Source: Desulfobacteraceae bacterium
GTDB lineage: Bacteria; Desulfobacterota; Desulfobacteria; Desulfobacterales; Desulfosalsimonadaceae
Reading direction: 5' to 3'
DNA length: 60,625 bases
NCBI GenBank assembly: GCA_021737045.1
Contig: JAIPES010000005.1
Span: forward strand, 1-60,625
The position numbers and the translations under genes are program-made. A model generated the notes under the pieces. That model had not been told where the DNA came from. It was given only the letters and a program-made list of their open reading frames with translations, and made no database searches. Positions 1 to 8,177 of the stretch are shown here, one piece after another (within the stretch, counting starts at the first letter, position 1; each line of letters starts with the position of its first letter).

Positions 1-140
1 AGTCCAATATCTGCGTTACGCGCGATTTCTCAGAATTTCACGTACGGATAAGTACGCTGCATTCTTCGAAATCGCGCAAGCCTTGATCTTGAACTTTTTA
101 CAGCGCCATCTGAAAATCGACTTTTTACGAGCGCGTCAAG
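1..140 (+). repeat. Interspersed hairpin repeat, copy A (cut by the window start)
   Basis: This is one of four long copies of the same repeat (others near 18299, 26062 and 60483). The core at about 10-90 is an imperfect inverted repeat: the 10-base arm GCGCGATTTC returns as GAAATCGCGC after a loop around GGATAA. The right end carries two tandem copies of a terminal motif of the type ACTTTTTACrgCgCCATC. The left terminal motif seen in copies C and D is missing because the window begins inside the element. Bases 5-126 match the last 122 bases of the window exactly. No coding potential or transposase is seen, so it is REP/MITE-like. Confidence 0.9.
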
Positions 141-309
141 GTTGACGGTTTTTTTCATATAAAAGCAGCATGACGCCGGCTGCAGCAAAGGCCGACTTCC
201 GGGGCCTGCGCCAAACGGGCGAATTTTCAACACGCTGAGCCATGGCCCGGTCGTCCGGATCAATGCCCGGAAGGCTTCGGGCAGAATTGCTGCGAGGTTT
301 GTTGTTCAT
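136..309 (-). CDS. Possible 57-residue protein ending in the repeat
   Basis: An ATG at 309 opens 57 codons ending at a TGA (136-138) that lies in the right end of repeat copy A. The product begins MNNKPRSNSARSLPGID and is basic, with a short hydrophobic stretch (AAAGVMLLLY) near the C-terminus that is too short for a clear membrane segment. Upstream there is only a weak AGG-type ribosome site. It follows the thioredoxin gene on the same strand after 25 bases, so it could be the last gene of that operon. I do not recognise a family, and it may be a chance frame. Confidence 0.25.
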   Translation of the reverse strand: MNNKPRSNSARSLPGIDPDDRAMAQRVENSPVWRRPRKSAFAAAGVMLLLYEKNRQP

Positions 310-334
310 AAAAAACCTGGTTTTCGTTCGGGCA

Positions 335-820
335 CTAGTTGTTCTGTTTTTCCATGTATTCGCCGAAATTCATTGTTTCATATCCATCTGTCTGTACGTA
401 TTTGAGCATGTGAACCATCTGTTCCGGTGGGATGTATCCGGGCTGGTTGCCAATGGGTTCGGCGTTGCTGTCGATAAACCAGTTTAACGGGAATTGTTTG
501 ACCCTGTAGGACTCGGCCAGATCCTGCTCCTGTTCGGCATTGACCCGCATGGCAATAAAGTTGGCGTTAATATAGCCGGCCACATCGGCATCAGAAAAAG
601 TTTTTTCATCCATTAACCGGCAATAGGAGCACCAGTCTGTGTAAAAATGAAGATATCCTTTTTTTTCGCTTTCCCTGATTTTTTCCATGCCGTCTTCATA
701 GGAATACCAGTTGATTTCAGGGCCGCTGTTGCCGGTTTGCCCGGCGCCGGCCGGGATCACCGCCAGGGCGAAAAATCCGGCAAACAGGGCCATCATGCAA
801 AGGGTTCGCATTGGCGTCAT
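335..820 (-). CDS. Periplasmic thioredoxin-fold protein (CSYC active site)
   Basis: The 161-residue product starts with a signal peptide (residues 1-26, hydrophobic core AGFFALAVIPAGA) followed by a thioredoxin-like fold. The active site is C64-S-Y-C67 in the context FYTDWCSYCRLMD, and the later segment VKQFPLNWFID carries the family cis-Pro loop. The start at 820 is supported by AAGGAGAAGG upstream. It lies 59 bases downstream of dsbD on the same strand. The pairing suggests an exported thiol-disulfide protein kept reduced by DsbD, for example in cytochrome c maturation or disulfide repair. The substrate is not visible from sequence. Confidence 0.85.
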   Translation of the reverse strand: MTPMRTLCMMALFAGFFALAVIPAGAGQTGNSGPEINWYSYEDGMEKIRESEKKGYLHFYTDWCSYCRLMDEKTFSDADVAGYINANFIAMRVNAEQEQDLAESYRVKQFPLNWFIDSNAEPIGNQPGYIPPEQMVHMLKYVQTDGYETMNFGEYMEKQNN

Positions 821-879
821 GCCTTCTCCTTATGTATTATAAATTTGTTTTGCTAGGGTTAAAACCCTCCCCGCTGTGT

Positions 880-2703
880 TCAGTGAACCCGGGACAAGCG
901 CTGAATCATTTCGTCGGGGTCAATAAATCCGGTTATCCGGTCGGCCTCCTGGCCGGTTTCATCAATTATCAGCACAGTGGGCACACCCTGGACGTTGAAA
1001 TTACGGCTGGTCTTCCGGGCCCGCCGGTTTTCAGCACTGGTGAGATCCACCTCAAACACCCGGAAGTCATCCATGGCTTCCTGCACCCGGGGATCTGAAA
1101 AAGTCTGTTTATCCATTTCCCGGCAAGGCAGGCACCAGTCTGCATGAAATACCATAATCACTTTGCCCTCGTTTGCCAGTGCCTGCCGGAAGGCCGGTTC
1201 TGTGAAGGCCGGCCACTGGTCCTTGGCGCTTTCCGGCGGGATTAAGCCCAATAAGCCAAATCCCAGCACCAAAACGGCCAGTCCGGTTTTCAGGCGGCGA
1301 AAAACGACAGCTGAATTGCCGGCCCGGTCGAAAAACAGCAAATATCCGCAGGCCAGTATTCCAAGTACCGGAAGGGCGTATGCCCGGAGTATGGGCGGCA
1401 AAAGCGGGGCGGCAAAGTAGACGGCCATGGCCAGCAGAATCAGGCCGAAAATATGCCTGACCCCCTCCATCCATACTCCGGAACGTGGCAATTGCCGTAT
1501 TTTTCCCGCAAACACGGCCAGAAATAAATATGGAAAACCCAGACCCAGGGAAAGGAAAAAAAACAGCAGAAATCCGTAAAACGGATCGCCGACAGTGGCC
1601 ACGTATGCCATAAGTCCAAGCACAAACGGCCCGATACAGGGTGCGGCGATGATCCCCATGGTCAGACCCATGAGCAGGGCGCCAAACACACCTGTGCGCG
1701 CCCCGGATGCCCGGGCCACCCATCGGTCCGGAAGCTTGAAATCATAGCAGCCAAACATACCCAGGGCCAGAAAAACAAATATCCCGGCAATTGTGCCGAT
1801 GACCGCAGGCTGCTGGAGCAGGCCTCCGAAAAACGCACCGGAAAAGGCACTGATGACGCCAATAGCCGAATAGGTCATGGCCATACCCAGAACATAAACA
1901 AGTCCAAGGATAAACAGGGAAAATGTGCGCCCCTCGCTCTGTGCCCCAAAATAGCTGATGGTTATGGGAATGATGGGATAAACGCAAGGCGTGAGGTTAA
2001 GCCCCAGGCCGCCGGCAAACACCAGCAGCAGGCTGACGGCAAGGCCGGCAGAGGCGATGTCGGCAAAAATACCCGATCCCGCTATTGCGGCGCTGCTGTT
2101 TGCAGGATCTTTTTTCGTCTTTCCGGAGACAGCTGCGTCCAGTCCCTGCTGTTCCGGATTCCGGCCGGAAGACGGGCCGGTGACCTTGATCTTTACAGGA
2201 ACCCGGACATTGGCCGGAGCAGCGCACGCAGATTCGGAGCAGGCTTGAAAGACAAGCTCCAGCGGCACATCATAGGTTCCGGGCGTCACGGAATTTCGGG
2301 CCACAAGCGTGGCTGTTAGATAAAAGGTTTCATTAAAGACGCTAACCGGGGTGTCAGAAAACGCAAAATCGTGTTTTTCAGCCTCTGGATAAAGAATGTT
2401 TTCCAGGGCAAACATTCCGCGATGATCCGCCAAATGAAGTCCGGCAGCCACAAAATCGCTTTCACCGGGCTTGTTGGAATGAATATGCCAATTGTCCGCT
2501 ATTTCAACGGTCAAAGCCACCTCGGTCATGCCGCCGGCCGAAATTTCAATGGAGGAGCGTTGGGCTTTTGCCGTCAGCACATCCGTAGCGGCATTTGCCG
2601 GGCCGGTGACGATCAGGAAGGAAACGAGCAGTAACGCAAAAGAAAAGAATCTGGATTTCAGCAAAATACGGGCCAGTTCCATGGTAAGTGTTGGGCACGG
2701 CAT
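880..2703 (-). CDS. dsbD: Thiol:disulfide interchange protein DsbD
   Basis: DsbD moves electrons from cytoplasmic thioredoxin across the inner membrane to periplasmic thiol proteins. All three modules are visible in 607 residues: a signal peptide (to about 38), a periplasmic alpha domain with C155/C160 (CSESAC), a multi-helix CcdA-like membrane domain with the paired cysteines C240 (LNLTPC) and C356 (AAPC), and a C-terminal thioredoxin domain with C524-L-P-C527. Length matches the family. The start is uncertain: ATG at 2703 or a second in-frame ATG at 2682, neither with a strong ribosome site. The neighbouring secreted thioredoxin is a likely client. Confidence 0.95.
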   Translation of the reverse strand: MPCPTLTMELARILLKSRFFSFALLLVSFLIVTGPANAATDVLTAKAQRSSIEISAGGMTEVALTVEIADNWHIHSNKPGESDFVAAGLHLADHRGMFALENILYPEAEKHDFAFSDTPVSVFNETFYLTATLVARNSVTPGTYDVPLELVFQACSESACAAPANVRVPVKIKVTGPSSGRNPEQQGLDAAVSGKTKKDPANSSAAIAGSGIFADIASAGLAVSLLLVFAGGLGLNLTPCVYPIIPITISYFGAQSEGRTFSLFILGLVYVLGMAMTYSAIGVISAFSGAFFGGLLQQPAVIGTIAGIFVFLALGMFGCYDFKLPDRWVARASGARTGVFGALLMGLTMGIIAAPCIGPFVLGLMAYVATVGDPFYGFLLFFFLSLGLGFPYLFLAVFAGKIRQLPRSGVWMEGVRHIFGLILLAMAVYFAAPLLPPILRAYALPVLGILACGYLLFFDRAGNSAVVFRRLKTGLAVLVLGFGLLGLIPPESAKDQWPAFTEPAFRQALANEGKVIMVFHADWCLPCREMDKQTFSDPRVQEAMDDFRVFEVDLTSAENRRARKTSRNFNVQGVPTVLIIDETGQEADRITGFIDPDEMIQRLSRVH

Positions 2704-2735
2704 TGGAAAGCCGGATGCGTTTTCAAAACAAAGAA

Positions 2736-3602
2736 TCAGTCGTTTCCGGGTTGGCTGAGCTGCCGGGAGCGTTGAGCAGCTGCGGTTACCGCTGAGACAA
2801 TGGCCTGCTTGACCTGGTGCCGGTCTAAAATCCGGATGGCGGCCTCGGTTGTGCCCCCTGGAGAAGTGACCCTGCTCCGCAGGGTCTCCGGGTCCTCATT
2901 CCGGGCGCGGATCAGGGAAAGCGCACCTGAAACGGCACTTTCGGCCAGATCCGAGGCTGCATCGGCCTGGAGCCCGAGTTCGCAGCCGGCCTCAATCATG
3001 GCTTCAAGCAGATAAAAGGCATAGGCGGGCCCGGATCCGGACAGGGCCGTGACCGCGTCCATTTGTTCTTCATTCACCACCCTGACGTTTCCCATGGCGG
3101 AAAGCAATGTCCGGGCAATTTCCATGTCATCGGCCCGGGCAGACATGTTTGCGCACAAACCGGACATGCCGGCACCCACCAGGGCCGGGGTGTTGGGCAT
3201 GACCCTCAGCACGGGCATGTTTTGGATCTCGGCATCGGTTTTTTGAGCGTAAATAAACTTTTCAATGCGTGCCAGCGGAATTCCGGCGGCAATGGACATA
3301 AACAGCCGGCGGCCGGCAGAGGCGGCAAAAGCCCGGGCTTCGGCCAGTTCCTGCAAAACAGTATCAATGACCTGGGGCTTGACCGCAAAGATGACAATGT
3401 CGCATCGGGCAACCAGATCCTTATTGCTTAAAGCCGTCTGAAGGCCGTAGGCGGACTGCAGCTGCGCCTTGCGGTTTTCATCCGGGTCGCTGATAAAAAG
3501 ATTATCCGGGGTCACCAGGCCGGCACCGAGCACGGCGCCGATCATGGCTTCGGCCATGTTGCCGGCGCCAATAAAACCGATTTGCTTTTTCATCTGTTGC
3601 AT
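2736..3602 (-). CDS. proC: Pyrroline-5-carboxylate reductase
   Basis: ProC reduces 1-pyrroline-5-carboxylate to proline with NAD(P)H, the last step of proline synthesis, in the cytoplasm. The 288 residues open with the Rossmann motif GFIGAGNMAEAM (about 9-20). The C-terminal dimerisation domain carries AVTALSGSGPAYAF and the signature around VTSPGGTTEAAI. The ATG at 3602 is preceded by GGGAGG about 8 bases upstream; a second ATG three codons later is possible. Only 32 bases separate its stop from the dsbD start, so the two may be co-transcribed. Length and motifs are normal. Confidence 0.95.
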   Translation of the reverse strand: MQQMKKQIGFIGAGNMAEAMIGAVLGAGLVTPDNLFISDPDENRKAQLQSAYGLQTALSNKDLVARCDIVIFAVKPQVIDTVLQELAEARAFAASAGRRLFMSIAAGIPLARIEKFIYAQKTDAEIQNMPVLRVMPNTPALVGAGMSGLCANMSARADDMEIARTLLSAMGNVRVVNEEQMDAVTALSGSGPAYAFYLLEAMIEAGCELGLQADAASDLAESAVSGALSLIRARNEDPETLRSRVTSPGGTTEAAIRILDRHQVKQAIVSAVTAAAQRSRQLSQPGND

Positions 3603-3697
3603 GCGCCTCCCGTTTTAAAAAGGGTCAGTTTGCAGGTAAATGCATTTATAAGGGTGATCCTCGATGTTGTCAATGACCGAAGACTTCGGGAAAGCTC

Positions 3698-3726
3698 TTG
3701 ACGAATGGTGCATATATATTTAAATA
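3698..3726 (+). promoter_or_regulatory. Possible promoter for yggT-pilT
   Basis: TTGACG at 3698-3703 and TAAATA at 3721-3726 are separated by 17 bases, in the 183-base gap between divergent proC and yggT. The flanking sequence is very AT-rich. The -10 match is partial, so this is an inference. Confidence 0.3.
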
Positions 3727-3785
3727 TATTCCGGTACAACAAAAAAGCGCAAAAACAATAACCAGATCCCCTATTCATATAGAGT

Positions 3786-4091
3786 GTGCGGCAAATGCTT
3801 ATCTTCGGTAATTTTCTCGTTGGTTTGGCAACAGTTCTGCAAATCGTGCTGACTGTATATATGTGGATTATTATCGCCCAGGCGGTGCTGTCATGGGTCA
3901 ATCCGGATCCGTACAACCCGATCGTTCGGATTATACGTCAGGTTACCGACCCGGTATTGTTCCAGATTCGCCGGCGCATTCCCACGGTGTTTGGCGGAAT
4001 CGACTTTTCTCCCATCATTGTTTTGCTGGGCATTATTTTTCTTCAGGAATTTCTGGTTAAAAGCCTGTTTCAACTGGGACGGATGATGTAG
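3786..4091 (+). CDS. yggT: YggT-family membrane protein
   Basis: A 101-residue single-unit YggT protein with two hydrophobic segments (about 6-32 and 75-96) around the conserved stretch WVNPDPYNPIVRIIRQVTDP. YggT proteins are small inner-membrane proteins often found beside proC, as here where proC is divergent; roles in osmotic tolerance, envelope organisation or division have been proposed. The open frame begins with GTG at 3786 (MRQMLIF); an ATG at 3795 is equally possible, and neither has a strong ribosome site. It lies 40 bases upstream of pilT on the same strand. Confidence 0.85.
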   Translation: MRQMLIFGNFLVGLATVLQIVLTVYMWIIIAQAVLSWVNPDPYNPIVRIIRQVTDPVLFQIRRRIPTVFGGIDFSPIIVLLGIIFLQEFLVKSLFQLGRMM

Positions 4092-4131
4092 CTGTCCCGG
4101 CTTATTTCATTAAAAGATTCCGGGAGTTTGC

Positions 4132-5214
4132 ATGGCTAAGATTGATGCGTTTTTCAAGCTGATGAATGATCAGGGGGCTTCAGACCTCCATCTTGCGGCC
4201 GGCCAGCAGCCCGCCCTGCGCATACGGGGGGAGATCGAGCGGGTGAAGTACAAGGCCCTGAGCAATGATGACCTGCGCGCCATGGTCTATGAAATCACCC
4301 CGGAAGACAAGATCAAGGTATTTGAGGAAACCGGGGACATTGATTTTGGTTATGAAATCCCGGGCCTGGCCAGGTACCGGGCCAATATGTTCATGCAGCG
4401 AAACGGCGTGGGCGCGGTTTTCCGGCAGATACCCACCAACATCAAGACCGTGGAGCAGCTGGGTCTGCCCTCGGTGGTCTCCAGGCTGGCCACTTTGCCA
4501 AGGGGACTGGTGATTGTCACCGGTCCCACCGGCAGCGGAAAATCAACAACACTGGCCGCCATTATTGACGAGGCCAACCGGGTGCGCAAAGATCATATCA
4601 TCACGGTTGAGGATCCCATCGAATTTGTGCACGAAAGCAAGGGGTGTCTCATTAACCAGCGCGAAGTGGGCCAGCACACCAAAACATTCAGCGCTGCCCT
4701 GCGCGGTGCGCTGCGTGAGGACCCGGACGTCATCCTGGTGGGGGAAATGCGGGACCTGGAAACCATTTCACTGGCCATTGAGGCGGCTTCCACCGGACAC
4801 CTTGTGTTCGGCACCCTTCATACCTCCAGCGCCATGAAAACCGTGGACCGGGTTGTTGAAGTTTTCCCGGCTCACCAGCAACCCCAGATTCGGTCGACCC
4901 TGTCAGACGGTATCCGTGCGGTTCTGGCCCAGGTGCTGTTTAAGCGAATCGACCGCAAAGGCCGATGCCCGGCCCTGGAGGTCATGATCGCCACCCCTGC
5001 GGTGCGAAACCTTATCCGCGAGGCCAAAACCCATCAGCTGGCTTCGTCCATGCAGACCGGCAAAAAATATGGTATGCAGATTTTAGACGATGCCATTATG
5101 GATTTGTACAACAAGGGGTGGATCAGCGGAGAGGACGCCTATGCCAAATCCAATGAAAAATCCCGGTTCCGGCCGTTGATGAAAAATCCGCCAGCCGATT
5201 TTACAGAGGCGTAA
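4132..5214 (+). CDS. pilT: Type IV pilus retraction ATPase PilT
   Basis: PilT is the hexameric cytoplasmic ATPase that depolymerises type IV pili and drives twitching motility. The 360 residues show the N-terminal PAS-like region (GASDLHLAAGQQPALRIRGE), Walker A GPTGSGKST (131-139), an Asp box (TVEDPIEFVH), Walker B (VILVGEMRDLETI), the His box (HLVFGTLHT) and the PilT-specific C-terminal AVRNLIRE motif needed for retraction in characterised PilT proteins. It is followed by a second PilT-like gene. Together with pilMNOPQ at 20.5-25.9 kb it shows a functional type IV pilus system. Confidence 0.95.
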   Translation: MAKIDAFFKLMNDQGASDLHLAAGQQPALRIRGEIERVKYKALSNDDLRAMVYEITPEDKIKVFEETGDIDFGYEIPGLARYRANMFMQRNGVGAVFRQIPTNIKTVEQLGLPSVVSRLATLPRGLVIVTGPTGSGKSTTLAAIIDEANRVRKDHIITVEDPIEFVHESKGCLINQREVGQHTKTFSAALRGALREDPDVILVGEMRDLETISLAIEAASTGHLVFGTLHTSSAMKTVDRVVEVFPAHQQPQIRSTLSDGIRAVLAQVLFKRIDRKGRCPALEVMIATPAVRNLIREAKTHQLASSMQTGKKYGMQILDDAIMDLYNKGWISGEDAYAKSNEKSRFRPLMKNPPADFTEA

Positions 5215-5268
5215 CACAAAACCCGGCCGATCTGCGGCACAAAACCCATCACAAGAGGAAACGAGGGT

Positions 5269-6432
5269 ATGCGAAAGCCGGAAATGGATCATATCCTGAC
5301 CACCATGCTCGATTCGCACCAGAGCGTGTCCGACCTGAATTTTACCGTTGGAAAACCCCTGCAGGTAGAATCCTACGGCGAGCTGGTACCCGTTGACATG
5401 AAGCCGCCGCTGCGCCAACTCACCCCTTTTCAAACCGAGATGGTGGCCTTAAACCTTATCGGCAACAACCGGAGGCTCACCGAGACCCTGATCCGGGAAG
5501 GCTCCTGCGACCTGTCCTATTCCCTGCCCGGCAAGGCCCGGTTTCGTGTCAATGTTTTTTCCCAGTCAGGTCACTACTCGGTGGTGCTGCGCCAGTTGGA
5601 AACGCGGGTGCCAACCATCCAGGAAATTGCCCTGCCCAGGTCATTTTACGATATAGCGCAGGAGAGAAACGGCATTGTGTTTGTCACCGGTGCCACCGGT
5701 ACCGGAAAAACCACATCCCTTGCGGCCATGCTCGAGGACATCAACAAGAACAAATCCGTTCACGTCATTACCCTGGAAGACCCGATTGAATTTGTTCATT
5801 CCCACAAAAAAGCCACTTTTAACCAGCGGGAACTGGGCCGGGATTTTGACTCCTTTGCCCATGGCCTGCGCGCGGCCCTGCGCCAGGCCCCCAAGGTCAT
5901 CCTGGTTGGCGAGATGCGCGACCGGGAAACCGTGGAAATTGGTCTGACGGCGGCGGAAACCGGCCATCTGGTGCTGACCACCTTGCACACCGTGGATGCC
6001 GGTCAGACCGTAAACCGCATCCTTGGCATGTTCAGCACTGAAGAGGAAAATCAGGTTCGTATCCGACTGGCCGACACCATGCGCTGGATCGTATGCCAGC
6101 GCCTGCTGCCCAAGGCGGGCGGGGGCCGGGTGGCCGCCTTTGAAATCCTGCGCACAAGCCTTCGGGTCAAGGATTCGATTCTAAACGGGGAAGCCGAGGG
6201 CAAGACTTTCTATGAGATCATGGAAGCCGGAAACGCCTTTGGAATGACCACTTTTGACAACAATATTGTCAATCTTTTTGAAAAGGGTCTGATCACGGAA
6301 AACACGGCCCTGTCCTACGCTTCCCGCCGGTCTGTGGTGGGCCGGGGCATTGACCAGGTCAAAAGCGCACGGGGCGAGGCGACCACCGATATTGAAAATC
6401 TCGAAATCGACATGGGATATAACCGAAAATAA
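5269..6432 (+). CDS. Second PilT/PilU-type pilus ATPase
   Basis: A 387-residue paralogue of the preceding gene with the same order of motifs: N-terminal domain, Walker A GATGTGKTT (141-149), Asp box TLEDPIEFVH, Walker B VILVGEMRDRETV and His box HLVLTTLHT. The C-terminal region reads AFEILRTSLRVKDSI in place of the PilT AVRNLIRE motif, and it has a ~40-residue tail. This resembles PilU, the accessory retraction ATPase that assists PilT. The start at 5269 has AGAGGA 10 bases upstream. The spacing of 54 bases from pilT suggests co-expression. Whether it is PilU proper or a lineage-specific paralogue is not decided here. Confidence 0.88.
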   Translation: MRKPEMDHILTTMLDSHQSVSDLNFTVGKPLQVESYGELVPVDMKPPLRQLTPFQTEMVALNLIGNNRRLTETLIREGSCDLSYSLPGKARFRVNVFSQSGHYSVVLRQLETRVPTIQEIALPRSFYDIAQERNGIVFVTGATGTGKTTSLAAMLEDINKNKSVHVITLEDPIEFVHSHKKATFNQRELGRDFDSFAHGLRAALRQAPKVILVGEMRDRETVEIGLTAAETGHLVLTTLHTVDAGQTVNRILGMFSTEEENQVRIRLADTMRWIVCQRLLPKAGGGRVAAFEILRTSLRVKDSILNGEAEGKTFYEIMEAGNAFGMTTFDNNIVNLFEKGLITENTALSYASRRSVVGRGIDQVKSARGEATTDIENLEIDMGYNRK

Positions 6433-6513
6433 GCGTGCGCCCGGGCAAATGCCCGCCGGGTTTGTCCGGCTGCGCACAAGGCATTGACCGCAACTTCGGC
6501 AAGGACGGCCAAG

Positions 6514-7200
6514 ATGGAGATTACCTGCACTCACTGCCAGAAAAAAATTCAGATACCGGATGAAAAAATCCCGGAAAACAAGCCTTTTTCTTTGCGCTGT
6601 CCGGGCTGTAAAAGCAGATTTTCAGTGGACCCGGCCGCATCTGTCGATCCGGCCGCGGATGCCGGGTTTGAGGATGGAGAGCCAGGCGGGGCAGACGAGG
6701 CGGATGAATTTGCCGTTTCCGGGGAAGACTATGATGCCAGTGAAAAGCCCTTTGATTTTCTTGAGGAAGAGGGCCGCACAGCCATGGTGCTGGAAAATGA
6801 CCAGGGCATTGTTTCGCAGGCGCAAAAGGTTCTGGAAGTCATGGAGTATCATGTAACCGTGCCCGAAGACGTCCGTGATGCCCTGCGCAAAATGAAATAC
6901 CATCAGTTTGACCTGATTCTGCTCAACGAAACCTTTGACAGCAGCAGTCCGGATGCCAACGGGGTGCTGATCTATCTCCAGCGAATGACAATGGACACCC
7001 GGCGCCAGATCTTTGTGGCCCTTCTCACGGAACGATACGATACAATGGACCGTATGGCGGCTTTTTTAAAAAGCGTCAATGTGGTCATTCACGTAAAGGA
7101 TATCTCACAGCTCGATCGCATCCTGGCCCGGGCCATCAATGAAAATGAACTGTTTTATGCTGTTTTCAAGGAAAGTGCAAAAAAACTGGGGCAATACTGA
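6514..7200 (+). CDS. Zinc-ribbon protein with a degenerate receiver-like domain
   Basis: The 228-residue product starts with an MJ0042-type zinc ribbon (CTHC near residue 4 and CPGC near 35), then an acidic linker, then a CheY-like alpha/beta domain from about residue 88 (AMVLENDQGIVSQAQKVLE). At the place where a receiver has its phospho-accepting Asp the sequence is LILLNETFD, so Asn replaces Asp and ordinary phosphorylation is unlikely. The start at 6514 is chosen because it has AAGGA 8 bases upstream and begins directly with the ribbon; a TTG at 6484 is a poorer choice. It follows the two pilus ATPases and could regulate pili, but that is inference. Confidence 0.7.
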   Translation: MEITCTHCQKKIQIPDEKIPENKPFSLRCPGCKSRFSVDPAASVDPAADAGFEDGEPGGADEADEFAVSGEDYDASEKPFDFLEEEGRTAMVLENDQGIVSQAQKVLEVMEYHVTVPEDVRDALRKMKYHQFDLILLNETFDSSSPDANGVLIYLQRMTMDTRRQIFVALLTERYDTMDRMAAFLKSVNVVIHVKDISQLDRILARAINENELFYAVFKESAKKLGQY

Positions 7201-7223
7201 TTGCTGGAAAGACAAATTGTTTT

Positions 7224-7394
7224 ATGTCACAAAAAGACGATACCACCGCCGCATACACCTGCAATGAATACCGTATGGAAATGATTCTGCTGGCACTGGA
7301 AAAGCAGATGGCCCGCCCGGATTTGACCCCTTCGGAGAAAGAATCGATTCAGACTGAAATCCAGCGGGTGAAAAAGGAAATGGACATGGTCTGA
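7224..7394 (+). CDS. Small conserved-looking protein, 56 residues
   Basis: A 56-codon frame begins 23 bases after the preceding gene. The product starts MSQKDDTTAAYTCNEYR and continues into an amphipathic, charged helix rich in E, K and M (MILLALEKQMARPDL, then EIQRVKKEMDMV). It has no membrane segment and one Cys. The frame sits between a plus-strand operon and the convergent coaX, and codon use looks like that of neighbouring genes. The composition suggests a soluble coiled-coil adaptor, but function is unknown. The family is not firmly recognised. Confidence 0.55.
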   Translation: MSQKDDTTAAYTCNEYRMEMILLALEKQMARPDLTPSEKESIQTEIQRVKKEMDMV

Positions 7395-7415
7395 GCCGCA
7401 AGCTGCCGGGCCCTG

Positions 7416-8177
7416 CTATAGCTGTTTGCTGATCAGCCGCAGGCCTTCCAGGGTCAGGTCGGGTTCCACGGCTTCAATGGTTGCCGAAAGCTTGCCGAGC
7501 AGGGTGGCCAGGCCCCCTGTTGCAATCACCCGCGGACGCGGCGCCATTTCCTTTCGGATCCGTTTGACCATGCCGTCCACCAACTCTGCATAACCGTATA
7601 ACAATCCGGATTTCATACTTTCAGCGGTTTCTTTTCCGATCACTGAAGCCGGCGGATCAAACAGTTCCACCCTGGGCAGCTTGGAGGCTCTTTGAAACAG
7701 GGCTTCTGCGGAAATGCCGATTCCCGGTGAAATGGCGCCGCCCAGGTACTCCCCTTTTTCGGAAATGCAGTCAAAGGTGGTGGCGGTGCCGAAATCAATG
7801 ATCACCAGGCTGGTGCGGTATTTTTCATACGCGGCCACAGCGTTGACCAGGCGGTCTGCACCCACTTCCCGGGGATTTCGGTAGCAGATGGGCATGTCCA
7901 CAACCCCGGGACCGATCCAGTGCGGACGGTGTCGAAGATACTTGCGGCAGTAGGCGTCTAAGGCCTGGATCATGGGCGGCACAACGCAGGAAATCACGGT
8001 TTTGTCAATATCGGTGAACTGCAGCCCGTTTTGTGCAAAAAACCAGTCCATGTGCATGTGCAGCTCATCTTCAGTGCGTTTTGAGTTCGTGTGAAGACGC
8101 CACTGGGCTGCAATCTTGTCATCCCTGAAAATTCCCGCCACCGTGTGCGTGTTGCCCACATCAAGAACCAGCAGCAT
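7416..8177 (-). CDS. coaX: Type III pantothenate kinase
   Basis: CoaX phosphorylates pantothenate in the first step of coenzyme A synthesis. The 253-residue product begins LLVLDVGNTHTVAGIF, the ASKHA phosphate-binding loop, and contains the pantothenate-pocket motif EVGADRLVNAVAAY, the second nucleotide motif IDFGTATTFDC, and VIATGGLA near the C-terminus. The ATG at 8177 is chosen because the longer frame upstream lacks family similarity; it overlaps the end of the ybbR gene by 17 bases, suggesting translational coupling. It is the last gene of the tilS-ftsH-folP-ybbR-coaX operon. CoA supply fits the many acyl-CoA ligases nearby. Confidence 0.93.
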   Translation of the reverse strand: MLLVLDVGNTHTVAGIFRDDKIAAQWRLHTNSKRTEDELHMHMDWFFAQNGLQFTDIDKTVISCVVPPMIQALDAYCRKYLRHRPHWIGPGVVDMPICYRNPREVGADRLVNAVAAYEKYRTSLVIIDFGTATTFDCISEKGEYLGGAISPGIGISAEALFQRASKLPRVELFDPPASVIGKETAESMKSGLLYGYAELVDGMVKRIRKEMAPRPRVIATGGLATLLGKLSATIEAVEPDLTLEGLRLISKQL

